Notes under the pieces: model-generated
The model's database searches: none
Seen by the model: the letters and a program-made list of their open reading frames with translations, nothing else
Told to the model about the DNA's origin: nothing
Shown: positions 52,150 through 61,668 of the stretch, piece by piece
Layout: every line of letters starts with the position of its first letter
Numbering within the stretch: the first letter of the stretch is position 1
Translations under genes and position numbers: made by a program
Origin: Isochrysis galbana
Lineage: Eukaryota > Haptophyta > Isochrysidales > Isochrysidaceae
NCBI GenBank assembly: GCA_018136815.1
Contig: CM030937.1
Span: forward strand, 752,553 to 816,552
Reading direction: 5' to 3'
Length of the DNA stretch: 64,000 nucleotides

Positions 52150-52804
52150 AGTCTATTTTAATATTATGGGGAATTCACCGTAGGTGACACACCGACTTCT
52201 TTTCTGCCAATACTTTGATGGAACCCTTTTTTGGAAGGCAAATGGTGGTAAAGTCTATTTTAATATTATGGGGAATTCCCCGTAACACACCGACTTCTTT
52301 TCCTTTTTTGCGCCGGCCGCCGAGTCGCCATTGGAATCTTCTTCGTATTTTTTCTGCGATGGTATACAAACGTGCATACCATGCGGGTTTACGTCCATGA
52401 AAACAATGGTTATTACGACGTCGAGCAGCTGGGAGACATGATCACCGGTGTCGTGGCCTTGTATGCGCTTATTGGACTCCCTGCCGCCGTACTGGGATTT
52501 CTTATGTTGGGGTGGAAAGGGGGCGGAATTGGCGCTGGAGCGGCTGCCGCGTTGATCCTCCTTGTCCTGCTGATAACTTGGATACGGAAGGGTTGGCGTT
52601 TTTTCAAGACAAGAACAATGAAACTCACCGAGAGCGCGGAGCGGACGTTGCAAGATGTCGCCAAAAAAGTGAAATGAAGGCGAAAGCTGCTATGCGCGTC
52701 TCCGCTGGGCCTTTTATTAAAAAATAGTTTCCCATTGTGGTGACAATGTCTATTTTAATATTATGGGGAATTCCCCATAGGTGACACACCGACTTCTTTT
52801 CTGC
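52150..52804 (+). repeat. Three direct copies of a 55-bp motif
   Basis: GTCTATTTTAATATTATGGG GAATTC is followed by CCGTAGGTGACACACCGACT or a close variant, then TCTTTTC. Copies are at about 52150, 52253 and 52748. The third is continuous with the right inverted end of the insertion. A second repeat, GGCGAAAG(C/T)TGCTATGCGC, occurs near 51830-51880 and 52679. 51419-52149 holds no gene. Confidence 0.75.
52381..52677 (+). CDS. Small two-helix membrane protein in the copia insertion (98 aa)
   Basis: Starts MRVYVHENNGYYDVEQLGDM, followed by two hydrophobic helices (VVALYALIGLPAAVLGFLML and, after a Gly-rich loop, AAAALILLVLLITWI). A basic amphipathic C-terminus follows (RKGWRFFKTRTMKL, ending KKVK). 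Both helices and the positive tail suggest a small membrane protein with a cytosolic end. I know no family. It is flanked by direct repeats (52253-52305 and 52748-52804), so it could be a cargo module of the surrounding insertion. Confidence 0.45.
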   Translation: MRVYVHENNGYYDVEQLGDMITGVVALYALIGLPAAVLGFLMLGWKGGGIGAGAAAALILLVLLITWIRKGWRFFKTRTMKLTESAERTLQDVAKKVK

Positions 52805-53171
52805 CCCATACTTGATGGAACACTACCTTTTATGCTTTATCGGCTCGAAATCTGCAGTTTACTCTTCATTTGTTCGAATTTCTTGACAATCCACAACAGC
52901 TGCCTATTCGCATCTTCACTGACAATTCGGCTACCCGCGATTCCATTAAGAACCCAGGTGTAACGGCTCGCACTCGTCATTATCTTCGCTGGCTATTGTA
53001 CGCTCGAGAACAATTTCTTCACCGCATCTCCGTCCCTCATTGGATCTCCACTTCAAAGATGACAGCTGATATCTTTACTAAATGTCTGGACAAAACATCG
53101 TTCCTCCGTCATCGCCGTGACCTGTTAAATGAGGACGCTTGATTCTTCAGCGAGATATCGCTGTGGGGGAG

Positions 53172-53339
53172 TGTTTAAACATAAGTCGTGTTTTGTTGTA
53201 GATACCTCAGTTCTACTCTCAGTGTGGTGACGTCGTCCTGGGGTGTCACCGTATCGCCGTCACGAACGCTAGCGATGTTACCTCTGTTCTACATCACGAT
53301 GCTGTCTATTCATGGACCACCCTTTGGATGGTTCAAACA
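53172..53339 (+). repeat. Copia 3' LTR
   Basis: Same 168 bp as the left LTR, preceded by a purine tract and followed by the CCACG duplicate. Confidence 0.93.
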
Positions 53340-54960
53340 CCACGGCAAGAGCCGAGCACCGGTCGATCGTTATCGGCCGCGTCGGAGTGCTGTGGTTGGG
53401 TCGCTCTCTCCTCGCCGCGTCGCCGTTCCCCATCGGTTAAAGGGGGCGAGGCGCACGAAAGAGGAGAAGAAAGAGACCAGCCAAGATTCAAACGGTGTCA
53501 GCAAGAGAGGAGAGATCGCGGACCCAAGCGAAGAGAGGAGAGGACAGAGAGAGAGAAGTCATTTCGCGCCAGCTGAACCCACACTGCATCGACCGCCGAC
53601 AGCGAGAAGGAGCCACCCATGGGCAACAACTGCTTCAAATGTATAACCTCTGGCAATACCACGATCTTCGCGCTCGCCACGCCTACACGATTTTTCCGGG
53701 ACAACATCACTACCGACTCGCCGCAGACAAATCAAGGAGCGCGTTACCGCCCAGCCCAAAAGTGGGGCCATTCTGACACATCCGCGAAACGGCTCAATTT
53801 CTCCGAGAATGACACTTCTCCAGGAGAGGAGACGACGGGCGTATCCGTCACGCAAGGCACCGCTTCAAATGAAAAAAGCCCACGTCTTCAAGCAATGCGT
53901 ACAGAAGAGGCGTGCAGACAGGAGAAGGAGCGCTTGGAGCGAGCACGTGAAGCACTCGCAGAAGAATGTCGCCGTTTGGAAGAAGTGCAGGCACAAGAGG
54001 CGCGCAGACAGAAGGAAGAACGCTTGTGGAGAGCGCAAGAGCAACGTGAGCGCGAAGCAAAGCAGCGCCGTTTGGCAGAAGAACGCCGACGCCTCGGAGC
54101 AGCGCAGGCACAAGAGGCGCGCAGGCAGCAGGAAGAACGCTTGCGGCGAGCGCAAGAGCAACGCCAGCGTGAAGTAATGGAGCGCCGTTTGGCAGAAGAA
54201 CTCCGACACTTCGAAGCAACGCAGGCACAAAGAGCGCGCTGGCTGACAGAGCAGCCCAGCTCCAGCGGAGATGCTATACCTTTCATGATTGTAGGCGTGT
54301 GCAAGACTGCAGGCGAGCCATGCAAAATATGCAGCAAGGGCGTGCGCTGCCGATGGGCAGGAACTCCCGGACACCCGCCGTGATTATTGCACTTCGGCCG
54401 CTGCCATTTGAGAAACATCCGCGGGGGCAAGCGTTCGCAAGCGTCAGGCCAAGGGACGAAAGCCGAGGGTGTGCGAGTTCACCGTGACCTGTCCTACGCG
54501 CTTTTGAGGACGAGGAGCTTCGCCGCCACGAAGCCACTGTGCAATCCCGTGGTGTCGGTTATGCGTGTGCTTGTGTTTCAGCAAGTGTTTCGAGTGGGGG
54601 GACTGCCCTCAAGGCATGGAATCAATGGGATCGTTGCCGTACTATAGCGGACGTCCTCTGGAGACGGCCGATGTGTGTGGCAACTGTCATACTGTGATTG
54701 CTGATTTGTGACATTGGATCCTCTTTGATGTGTTCCGCCACGTGCGCAGCTCCGCCGTGCGATGTGGCATTCCGCGCCATCATCCTTGTAGCAGCCGCAG
54801 CGCGAAAGTAATGTGTGGCTTTTGCTTGCGTACCACAGAATAACACATGAGGTGAAGAGTAGAGAGTACTTTAATAGCTGCAAAGGTCGCGTTCCGTCGA
54901 AAGAGGACCACGCAAATCAATTTTACTTTTACCCCATCTGTATTTTAAATCAGCATTAAA
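53340..54960 (+). repeat. MGNNC-family repeat unit, copy 2 (main part)
   Basis: Resumes at CCACGGCAAGAGCCGAGCAC right of copia. Leader, ORF and trailer are nearly identical to copy 4 (62402-64000), and the match runs to 54955, where the window's copy 4 is cut by the right edge. The two share TTTTACTTTTACCCCATCTG and AAATCAGCAT at the end. This is a recent duplication of at least 1.6 kb. Confidence 0.9.
53619..54383 (+). CDS. MGNNC-family coiled-coil protein, copy 2 (254 aa)
   Basis: Intact frame. It has the same N-terminus MGNNCFKCITSGNTTIFALA as copy 1, a much shorter coiled coil (about 85-215) with the EARRQ/EERLRRAQEQ repeats, and the C-terminus GVCKTAGEPCKIC followed by SKGVRCRWAGTPGHPP, keeping the C-x6-C-x2-C-x5-C-x7-H pattern. 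The difference from copy 1 is the number of coil repeats, as expected for tandem-repeat contraction or expansion. The copia element sits about 275 bases upstream of the start, so its LTR could drive transcription; that is speculation. Confidence 0.7.
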   Translation: MGNNCFKCITSGNTTIFALATPTRFFRDNITTDSPQTNQGARYRPAQKWGHSDTSAKRLNFSENDTSPGEETTGVSVTQGTASNEKSPRLQAMRTEEACRQEKERLERAREALAEECRRLEEVQAQEARRQKEERLWRAQEQREREAKQRRLAEERRRLGAAQAQEARRQQEERLRRAQEQRQREVMERRLAEELRHFEATQAQRARWLTEQPSSSGDAIPFMIVGVCKTAGEPCKICSKGVRCRWAGTPGHPP

Positions 54961-56700
54961 TGTGTCTCGATAATTATATTGAACAAGATCAATGTAAAGA
55001 TAAAGTGTCAATATAAATAAAAGTGTATGAGTTGCAATCACTTGGATATGCGCATGGCATGCCCACAGATGCGCGTCATCAGCCGCGCGCGGGAGGGTGG
55101 GTGGTGCGTGCGCATGGAACCTTCGTCTGGATGTAGTGCACGCCGTCGCGATTTCGCCGGGTCCGCCCAGAGGTTCGCGCCTAACCCACCCAAATTTCGC
55201 CGGTATTGCTACCATTTTTGCCTGTACGTTGCACCTTTCCAATGGCACGCCCTTTTCAAGAAGACGATGGGCACGCTCAGTAGCATAGTCAAAACAGGCG
55301 CGGTGGAATGGCACAATGGCTCCTACACTAGCGCCACGTTCTAGTAGAAGTCGTGCACACTCGCCTTTGGCAAAATGGAGTGGTCGTAAGCCGTACTCAT
55401 CGATCATCAAGTAATTCGACCGGTGCACCAGCCCATAGATGGAGAGCTGAAATTCTTTTGTCCGTGTGCCACACCACACACCAGTAGGGCACGTCTTGCT
55501 GCGAAGCCATCCGGATGGAAGACGCCCACTAGGTCCGCCCCCCCCCCTCTCTCTCTTCCCCCCGTTCTCTCCCCGAGTGTCACCTTGAGTTTCCGGCCTC
55601 GTTTCATCCCTCTCTCTTCCCGCGTGTTTTCCCTTCCCGGTGTTTACTCTTTCCGTGAGTGTCCTCTCCCTTGTTCTTGTCTCGCGACCAGCGCCACCGC
55701 TCGAGCGCTCCCGTGACCCTTCTTGTCTGCCTGTGCCCTCCGTGCTCGTCCCGCCCGTCCTCATGCCGTCCGAGACCGAACCCTCGGTCTCGCCCTCGTC
55801 CGCGCGTGCCTCCCCCGTCCGTGTCACCCCATCCCCTGTGCCCTCCTCCGTTTGTACTTCACATGTTACTACCACACACAGCCCCTCCACATCAGCACAC
55901 ACAACAGCCACAGCCTCCCATCACTCAGCCCAACCACAGGAAGGTATCCACTGGGTCGGTGAGAAAGGCAATTGGACTCGCTTCATCAACCACGCCCAGG
56001 GACTCACCAGGAACGCCACCATCTGCACCCCCTCGCGGAAAGTGTGATATGAAAGTGAGCGGTTGCACAAAGCGCACATTTTTCTGAGGAAAGGCACGCA
56101 CCCCCCTCCTCCCCTCGGTACATCTCCTCCGGTCCTCCGGTGGCGCCCGCCGCCGCCTCCTCCTCCATAGCGTTCTCGTACATGACGTCAACGTGACGTT
56201 CAAGCGTGGGGGTTTCGCATCTTTTCTTGATGTAACTTTCGCATCTTTTTTTTGCGGATAAAGGTGGCTAGGGGGGTTGTTGGGTTCTTGGGCGACCCCT
56301 CCTTCCTTGGCATCGGCCCCAAATCTTAAAAGGTGAGGCTAGGGGGGTTGTTGGGTTCTCGGGCGACCCCTCCTTCCTTGGCATCGGCCCCAAATCTTAA
56401 AAGGTGGGGCTAGGGGGGTTGTTGGGTTCTCCGGTGCGTGCCCCCTCCCTCCTTCCTCCTTCCTTAGCATTAGCATCGGCCCCAAATCTTAAAAGGTGGG
56501 GCTAGGGGGGTTGTTGGGTTCCCGGCGACCTCCTTCCTTGGCATCGGCCAGAGCTAAGTAAGGTTGAATGGGATGTGGAGATGGTTTGCTTCAGGTGATG
56601 GGATGTCTCATAAGCTCACCATAGGCTATAATGGAGGCATGATCGGCAGAGTCCTAGAAATACGAGCGGCATGGAAGAGAGGAGTCGGTGCAACGAGGGC
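54961..56700. other. Spacer with ankyrin-like and SET-like remnants
   Basis: 54960-55030 is AT-rich. On the minus strand 55190-55440 reads YGLRPLHFAKGECARLLLER then FHRACFDYATERAHRLLEKG, which resembles two ankyrin repeats. On the plus strand 55930-56041 reads IHWVGEKGNWTRFINHAQG, close to the GNxxRFINH core of SET methyltransferase domains, with a donor-like GTGTGA after it. Both are short and isolated, possibly exons of a gene I cannot assemble or relics. 55500-55900 is a Pro/Ser-rich plus frame. Confidence 0.35.
56265..56560 (+). repeat. Minisatellite, about 71-bp unit, four copies
   Basis: Unit: GGTG(A/G)GGCTAGGGGGGTTGT then TGGGTTCTCGGGCGACCCCT, CCTTCCTTGGCATCGGCCCC and AAATCTTAAAA. Copies begin near 56265, 56337, 56407 and 56501. 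The third carries extra bases and the fourth is truncated. Confidence 0.9.
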
Positions 56701-56872
56701 AGACCTCGCTGAGGGAGCTGTGACCGAGATATAACAGAACACGGACGACAATCGTGGAACGTTTGATGACATCAAGAGAAAGTAGGAGAAGAGGCGATAT
56801 ACCCATCAACGAGACTTCGAGAGTCAAAATAACTCACAGACTAGAAGTAAAAGTCTGTTCGCGTATGGAATA
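56700..56872 (-). mobile_element. Inverted LTR fragment matching 31.22 kb
   Basis: The reverse complement starts TGTCGTATTCCATACG after a purine-rich tract and matches 31222-31375 (for example CTTGATGTCATCAAACGTTC and ATCGCCTCTTCTCCTACTTT). Only this LTR part is recognisable; no coding region is attached. Confidence 0.7.
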
Positions 56873-57004
56873 CGACATTCCCCCCACGTCGGTGTTCCGT
56901 CTTTTTCATGTTGTTCATGGATTTTTCTCATTACACGTTGCGTAGAGAGCATCATCAATATACAAAATAGACCCGCCACAACCACGACTCAAAACGCCTG
57001 CCTG

Positions 57005-57205
57005 GCCCCCACAATCCGAACCAGGCCTTAGGTAGCTACCTTAGGTAGTGCACCAAGGCCGGACCCCAGAAACCGAAGACAAAGGAATGAAGGGGGGTAG
57101 GGGAGGAGGTGGAGGGATGGAAGTTAAGGGCGGTGTTGGTAGCGAAGGGAGATCCCGTCGATAGTAGGTGTGTGGCCTTGAATCTTCAGATTTTTTTTTT
57201 AGACC
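57005..57205 (+). mobile_element. LINE 3' fragment
   Basis: 57060-57140 matches the complement of 38724-38800. The fragment ends with a tail GTGTGGCCTTGAATCTTCAG then A and a T run, as expected for the 3' end in plus orientation. No coding sequence is kept. Confidence 0.6.
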
Positions 57206-57284
57206 CGCCACAACCCGTTGGTTTTCGTACGTAACGACACGAGCGAGAAAGGGAGACATGTGGATCGCGTGCTGTTTTCAATGA

Positions 57285-57455
57285 GATATCGACTCATCGA
57301 CCCATATTATTATTATTATCAGCGAGAGTGAATGCAATAAGACCACGTGTGTGTCTTTCGACATACGTGTGAAGTGTCAAGTTGAGTCAAGTTACCTCCA
57401 AGTGACAACGGAAGGTGCTAGCAGGGATGGGGGTAAATGAACGCTTCTGGTCTCC
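57285..57455 (+). repeat. Dispersed repeat, copy B
   Basis: Matches 25345-25495 in the same orientation. It carries a short (ATT)n run (57303-57320) absent from copy A. Confidence 0.7.
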
Positions 57456-57757
57456 GACATACCCACGCACAAGCTCACGGATAGGCTGAACGAGCAAACT
57501 CCTAGACTCCTGGAAGCAAGCCCTCGGGAACATCAGAACGCTTCACCTCACCTCGACCAAACCAAGCAGAGACGGAGCTCTTTCCCAGTCCATATGGCAC
57601 AACCCGACGTATGACAGCTCGAGCTCGAACATACACCCAAGATGGGCGGAACTATGGAGTAAGCTACAATGCAAAGTCATACACAAAGTATTCACGAAGT
57701 GCGAGTGTACCGTCGCGTATACCGCGGACGAGTGCGAACAATATCTAAAAAACAGGC
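57456..57757 (+). mobile_element. LINE C-terminal fragment
   Basis: The plus strand encodes NIRTLHLTSTKPSRDGALSQ then SIWHNP, later WAELWSKLQCKVIHKVFTK and YTADECEQYLKN. This aligns with the start of the zinc-finger region of the 5.3-8.4 kb LINE (ALSQPLWCNP, HTHVVHNVYKNN, YTREECAQYLDH). It is truncated at both ends and abuts MGNNC copy 3. Confidence 0.75.
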
Positions 57758-60322
57758 CGCTCTACGACGCTCATGCTCATGCCTCTACTATCTCTACCTA
57801 AACATGTTTGTGATGTGTTTTTATCAGGGGCCTCCACGCCCTTTCTTGCCCGCTGTGCTCCGCGGCGGCGTGTTGTGAATGAGAGGCACAGCCACCACAG
57901 CCACCCACATAGCCACTCCACTCCCACAACGAGAAGCAGGCTCTTGCGGAGGAGGGCACGGCATAGATTCTCGTCACATGCGAAATCGGTGAGAAGGGAA
58001 TCTCGCCAGATGACATGGTACACCACGGCAAGAGCCGAGCACCGGTCGATCGTTATCGGCCGCGTCGGAGTGCTGTGGTTGGGTCGCTCTCTCCTCGCCG
58101 CGTCGCCGTTCCCCATCGGTGAAAGGGGGCGAGGCACGGGAAAGAGGAGAAGAAAGAGACCAGCCAAGATTCAAACGGTGTCAGCAAGAGAGGAGAGATC
58201 GCGGACCCAAGCGAAGGGAGAAGAGGAGAGAGAGAGAGAAGTCATTTCGCGCCAGCTGAACCCACACTGCATCGACCGCCGACAGCGAGAAGGAGCCACC
58301 CATGGGCAACAACTGCTTCAAGTCGATCGCTTCTGGCAACGCTGCGTACTTCGCACCCGCCACGCCCACAAGACTATTCCGGGACGACAACACTACCGGC
58401 CGCAGACCGATCAAGAAGCGCGTTACCGCCCAACCCAAAATCGGGGCCATTCTCACACACCTCCGCAACGGCTCAACTTCTCCGAGAACGACACTTCTCC
58501 CGGAGAGGAGACGACTGGCGTTCCCGTCACGCTAGGCACCGCTACACATGAGGAATGCCAACGTCTCGACGGAATGCTTGCAGAAGAGGCGCGCACACAG
58601 GAGGAAGAGCACTTGGAGCAAGCGCGTGAAGCATTGGCAGAAGAACGCCCCCGTTTGGAAGAAGTGCAGGCACAAGAGGCGCGCAGGCAGGAGGAAGAGC
58701 GCGTGCGGCGAGCTCAGGAGCAACGTGAGCACGAAGCAGAGCAGCACCGTTTGGCAGAAGAACGCCGACGCATCGAAGCAGCGCAGGCACAAGAGGCGCG
58801 AAGACTGGAGGAAGAGCGCTTGCGGCGAGCACAGAACCAACTTGAAGCAGAGCAAGAGGAAAGCCAGCGACTAGAAGCAATGCGTGCAGAAGAGGCGTGC
58901 AAACAGGAGAAGGAGCGCTTGCAACGAGCGCGTGAAGCATTGGCAGAAGAACGCCGCCGTCTGGAAGAAGTGCAGGCACAAGAGGCGCGCAGGCAGGAGG
59001 AAGAGCGCGTGCGGCGAGCTCAGGAGCAACGTGAGTACGAAGCAGAGCAGCGCCGTTTGGCAGAAGAACGCCGACGCCTCGAAGCAGCGCAGGCACAAGA
59101 GGCGCGAAGACAGGAGGAAGAGCGCGTGCGGCGAGCACAGAACCAACTTGAAGCAGAGCAAGAGGAAAGCCCGCGACTAGAAGCAATGCGTGCAGAAGAG
59201 GCGTGCAAACAGGAGAAGGAGCGCTTGCAACGAGCGCGTGAAGCATTGGCAGAAGAACGCCGCCGTCTGCAAGCAACGCAGGCACAAGAGACGCGCAGGC
59301 AGGAGGAAGAGCGCGTGCGGCGAGCACAGGAGCAACGCCAGCGTGAAGTAGAGCAGCGTCGTTGCACAGAGGAACGCCGACGTCTCGACGAAATGCGTGC
59401 GGAAGAGGTGCGCAGGCAAGACGAAGACCGCTCGCGCCGAGCGCAAGAGCAGCGTGAGCGTGAAGCGGAGCTGCGCCGTTCGGCAGAGGGACACCGACGC
59501 TTCGAAGTAACCCAGGCACAAGAGGCGCGCTGGCTGACAGAGCAGCCCAGCTCTAGCCGAGATGCTATAACTTCCACGATTGTAGGCGTGTGCAAGACTA
59601 CAGGCAAGCCATGCAAGATCTGCAGCAAGGGCGTGCGCTGCCGATGGGCAGGAACACCCGGGCACCTGCCGTGATTATTGCACTTCAGCCGTTGCCATTT
59701 GAGAAGCATCCGCGGAGGCAAGCATTCTCAAGTGTTAGGCCGAGGGGCGAAAGCCGAGGGTGTGCGAGTTCACCGTGACCAATCCCACGCTCCCACGCTC
59801 TTTTGAGGACGAGGAGCTCCGCAATCACGAAGCCACCGTGCAATCCCGTGGTGTCGGTTATGCGCGTGTTTGCGCATCACCAGGTGTGTAGAGTGGCGGG
59901 AGTGCCCTCAATGGGATCGTTGCCGTACTATAGCGGACGTCCACTGGAGACGGCCTATGTGGCAACTATGACACTGTGTTTGCTGAGTTGTGACATTGGA
60001 TCCTCTTTGATGTGTTCCGCCATGTGCGCAGCGCCGCCGTGCGATGTGGCAATCCGCGCCATCCTTGTAGCCGCAGAGCCAAAACGTTTGGCTCTTGTGT
60101 GCGCTACCACAGAACAATACATTGGGTGAAGAGTTGTTTCGTAGTTTCATGACAGCAACCCTGCTAATCACTTATGTTTATGATCACGGATTTCAGGAAT
60201 GGAATGGCGTATACTCCGTGGCGCAGCGCCGCCGTGCGATGTGGCCTAACCCCCGCCATCATCCTTGTAGCAGCCGCGGAGCCAAAGTAATGTGCGCGGC
60301 TCTTACTTGCGTACCACAGTAC
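57755..60322 (+). repeat. MGNNC-family repeat unit, copy 3
   Basis: Begins TCTACGACGCTCATGC, as copy 4 does (62159). It has the full leader, ORF and trailer. The trailer's terminal module (GCCGCCGTGCGATGTGGC ... GCGTACCACAG) occurs a second time at 60223-60322, so this copy has an extra partial 3' module. Confidence 0.85.
57773..59674 (+). CDS. MGNNC-family coiled-coil protein, copy 3
   Basis: The long open frame carries the coiled coil (EARRQEEERVRRAQEQ units) and ends GVCKTTGKPCKIC then SKGVRCRWAGTPGHLP with the conserved Cys/His pattern. A MGNNCFKS start equivalent to the other copies is present at 58302, but this copy looks disrupted (about one break), so the product may differ at its N-terminus. 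Coil repeats of about 300 bp (58670-59230) are tandem, and their number lies between copies 1 and 2. Confidence 0.55.
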   Translation: MLMPLLSLPKHVCDVFLSGASTPFLARCAPRRRVVNERHSHHSHPHSHSTPTTRSRLLRRRARHRFSSHAKSVRRESRQMTWYTTARAEHRSIVIGRVGVLWLGRSLLAASPFPIGERGRGTGKRRRKRPAKIQTVSAREERSRTQAKGEEEREREVISRQLNPHCIDRRQREGATHGQQLLQVDRFWQRCVLRTRHAHKTIPGRQHYRPQTDQEARYRPTQNRGHSHTPPQRLNFSENDTSPGEETTGVPVTLGTATHEECQRLDGMLAEEARTQEEEHLEQAREALAEERPRLEEVQAQEARRQEEERVRRAQEQREHEAEQHRLAEERRRIEAAQAQEARRLEEERLRRAQNQLEAEQEESQRLEAMRAEEACKQEKERLQRAREALAEERRRLEEVQAQEARRQEEERVRRAQEQREYEAEQRRLAEERRRLEAAQAQEARRQEEERVRRAQNQLEAEQEESPRLEAMRAEEACKQEKERLQRAREALAEERRRLQATQAQETRRQEEERVRRAQEQRQREVEQRRCTEERRRLDEMRAEEVRRQDEDRSRRAQEQREREAELRRSAEGHRRFEVTQAQEARWLTEQPSSSRDAITSTIVGVCKTTGKPCKICSKGVRCRWAGTPGHLP

Positions 60323-60504
60323 AAAAAAACCTTTTAATATTCTCGCCTAACACGTGGCGCACTGGGTCATGCTCTTGTAGCCACGCCCATTCACCTTCCT
60401 CACCCTCACTCCCCGCCTTGCGGCAACTCCCATCGTGCTCTACTTAGGGGCTCTGTCAGAGCAAGGCTGATCTCACTCTTGGAGATTGCGTGCGAGGGCG
60501 CTAG
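60323..60504 (-). mobile_element. LINE tail and gag-like fragment
   Basis: 60325-60352 in the minus direction reads GGCGAGAATATTAAAAGGTT then Ts, the LINE tail motif. 60440-60504 is the complement of 44580-44632 (gag-like SKSEISLAL segment). Both are small relics. Confidence 0.5.
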
Positions 60505-61668
60505 GGCCTGACAAGAGTTGCCGGCAACTTTTTGAGCAACTTTGGGGTGTTTGAGAGGGCGAGCAACTTTTGAGCAACTTTAAGGGCCACAGGCAACATT
60601 GAGCAACTCGAGCAACTTACCTAGCAACTTACCCATAGATAGGCCCGTTAGAGGAGCAACCTACCCCTCCTAGATCTATAGGTAAGGTGTCGTTCCGTCA
60701 ATTGTGGGTCATCAGTCGAATTGAGCTATCAAATGTCCATATACAAATCTACCACGTGCTCTTAGGGATTGATCTATTTTTGGCAACCGAGTGACGAACC
60801 AGCGCCCTCATGGAGACGGTGCACAAGTTGGCGGCCGCCAGCAAGGATGTAAAGATTTCACGGTGGTCGCAGCCGAGCGAGAGGGCGCGATCAAGCGGCT
60901 TGATGAAGGCCGTACTTACACTTACACGAATATTCATGCCTACACCCTTGAGATGGGCAGGAATACAATAGGCTCAGGTCGTGCGGGGGGTGGGGGGTCT
61001 GAGCTGAGCGGGGTGCACCTGTCCTCAACGGTATGTTCGCGCCTTCCTCCTGTGTTGCTGAGAACCGGTTTATCTCAGATATGTTGTAGGGTTCCGTCGC
61101 TGTTGAGTGTTACGGTGTTTATGGCGCTGTGACAGTAGCTGTGGTCGGTCGCACGTCCAAATGATTGGTTGTTGGTTGGAGTCGGATGTCGCGTCGTTTT
61201 ATGCGAGCGTTTCGGCTAAACCAAGTGCTTTCGCTACGAGGCTGAAGTTCTCGCTTAGCTGTAGCTGTAGCCTACCTTTCTCATTCTCGATGAATACGGG
61301 GGTGCTGAGTTCTATCGATTTTAAAAGCTTGGGGGTTTTCTTCCCTGAGCGGCCTTATAGGTGCGCATGGAGCTGTAGAAGTTCGGCGGAATAAGGATAA
61401 GGCCCCTAACCAGGGTGGTAAACCTCATTAGCATGGACTCCAAGATTGGTATATATATAGTGATACTCGTATGATTCGAATTCTACTTGGCAAAAGTCTC
61501 TTCTTAGTATGAACTTCCGCCGCAAGCAAGGACTCCGAGCGAGCAACTTGAGCAACTTGCGAGCAACCTAGCCCCATTTCCGAAATGACATTTCCGAGCA
61601 ACTACCAACAACTTTTACGAGCAACTTTGGAGGTCTGAGCGAGCAACTCTTGCCTGGCCCTAACTAAG
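60505..61668. mobile_element. MITE-like element with GAGCAACTT arrays
   Basis: Ends TAGGGCCTGACAAGAGTTGC (left) and the complement of TAGGGCCAGGCAAGAGTTGC (right). Both subterminal zones (60525-60660 and 61540-61650) are packed with GAGCAACTT-like units in the same orientation on both sides. I found no target duplication. The interior holds an inverted LTR scrap (60925-60970, complement of 43685-43742) and a LINE fragment (61130-61400, -), so it is either a nested site or an old element. Confidence 0.5.
61130..61400 (-). mobile_element. LINE 3' fragment inside the MITE-like element
   Basis: CAAGTGCTTTCGCTACGAGG and the following 120 bases align with 5610-5750 of the large LINE (CAAGTGCTTGCGCCACCAAA). 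It is highly diverged and short. Confidence 0.55.

Larger units (their letters stand above)
50205..52840. mobile_element. TIR-bearing insertion inside copia RNase H
   Basis: Copia protein sequence stops at about 50204 (SSAEAETAI) and resumes at about 52840 (ARNLQFTLHLFEFLDN). The ends of the foreign DNA are inverted repeats: GTGTTCCATCGAATATGGGA then CAGA at 50207-50230, against its complement at 52798-52821 with three mismatches. The outermost bases also pair (AAGC/GCTT). No clear target duplication is visible. The right end sequence is repeated in part at 52150-52215 and 52253-52305. It carries three protein-like frames (50375-50716 -, 50642-51418 +, 52381-52677 +) and no transposase I recognise. 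Confidence 0.65.
45026..53339 (+). mobile_element. Ty1/copia LTR retrotransposon, young, carrying a 2.6-kb insertion
   Basis: LTRs 45026-45193 and 53172-53339 (168 bp each) read as identical, so the insertion is very recent. The target duplication CCACG lies at 45021-45025 and 53340-53344. A TGGTAC primer-site-like sequence follows the left LTR and a purine tract (GTGGGGGAG) precedes the right one. Parts in copia order on one long frame: gag (from about 45841) with the zinc knuckle CYRCQGSGHQANTC, protease, integrase with WHARLGHFN and the pre-integrase zinc motif, reverse transcriptase with YVDN, and RNase H. The RNase H region is split by a foreign insertion (about 50205-52840). Apart from this one large interruption the element looks largely whole. 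Confidence 0.93.

Noticed and set aside
57773-58300. Leader-encoded N-terminal extension of MGNNC copy 3 as a genuine protein start
   Set aside because: The same DNA is leader in the other copies, whose ORFs start at MGNNC; preservation can be explained by recent common origin.
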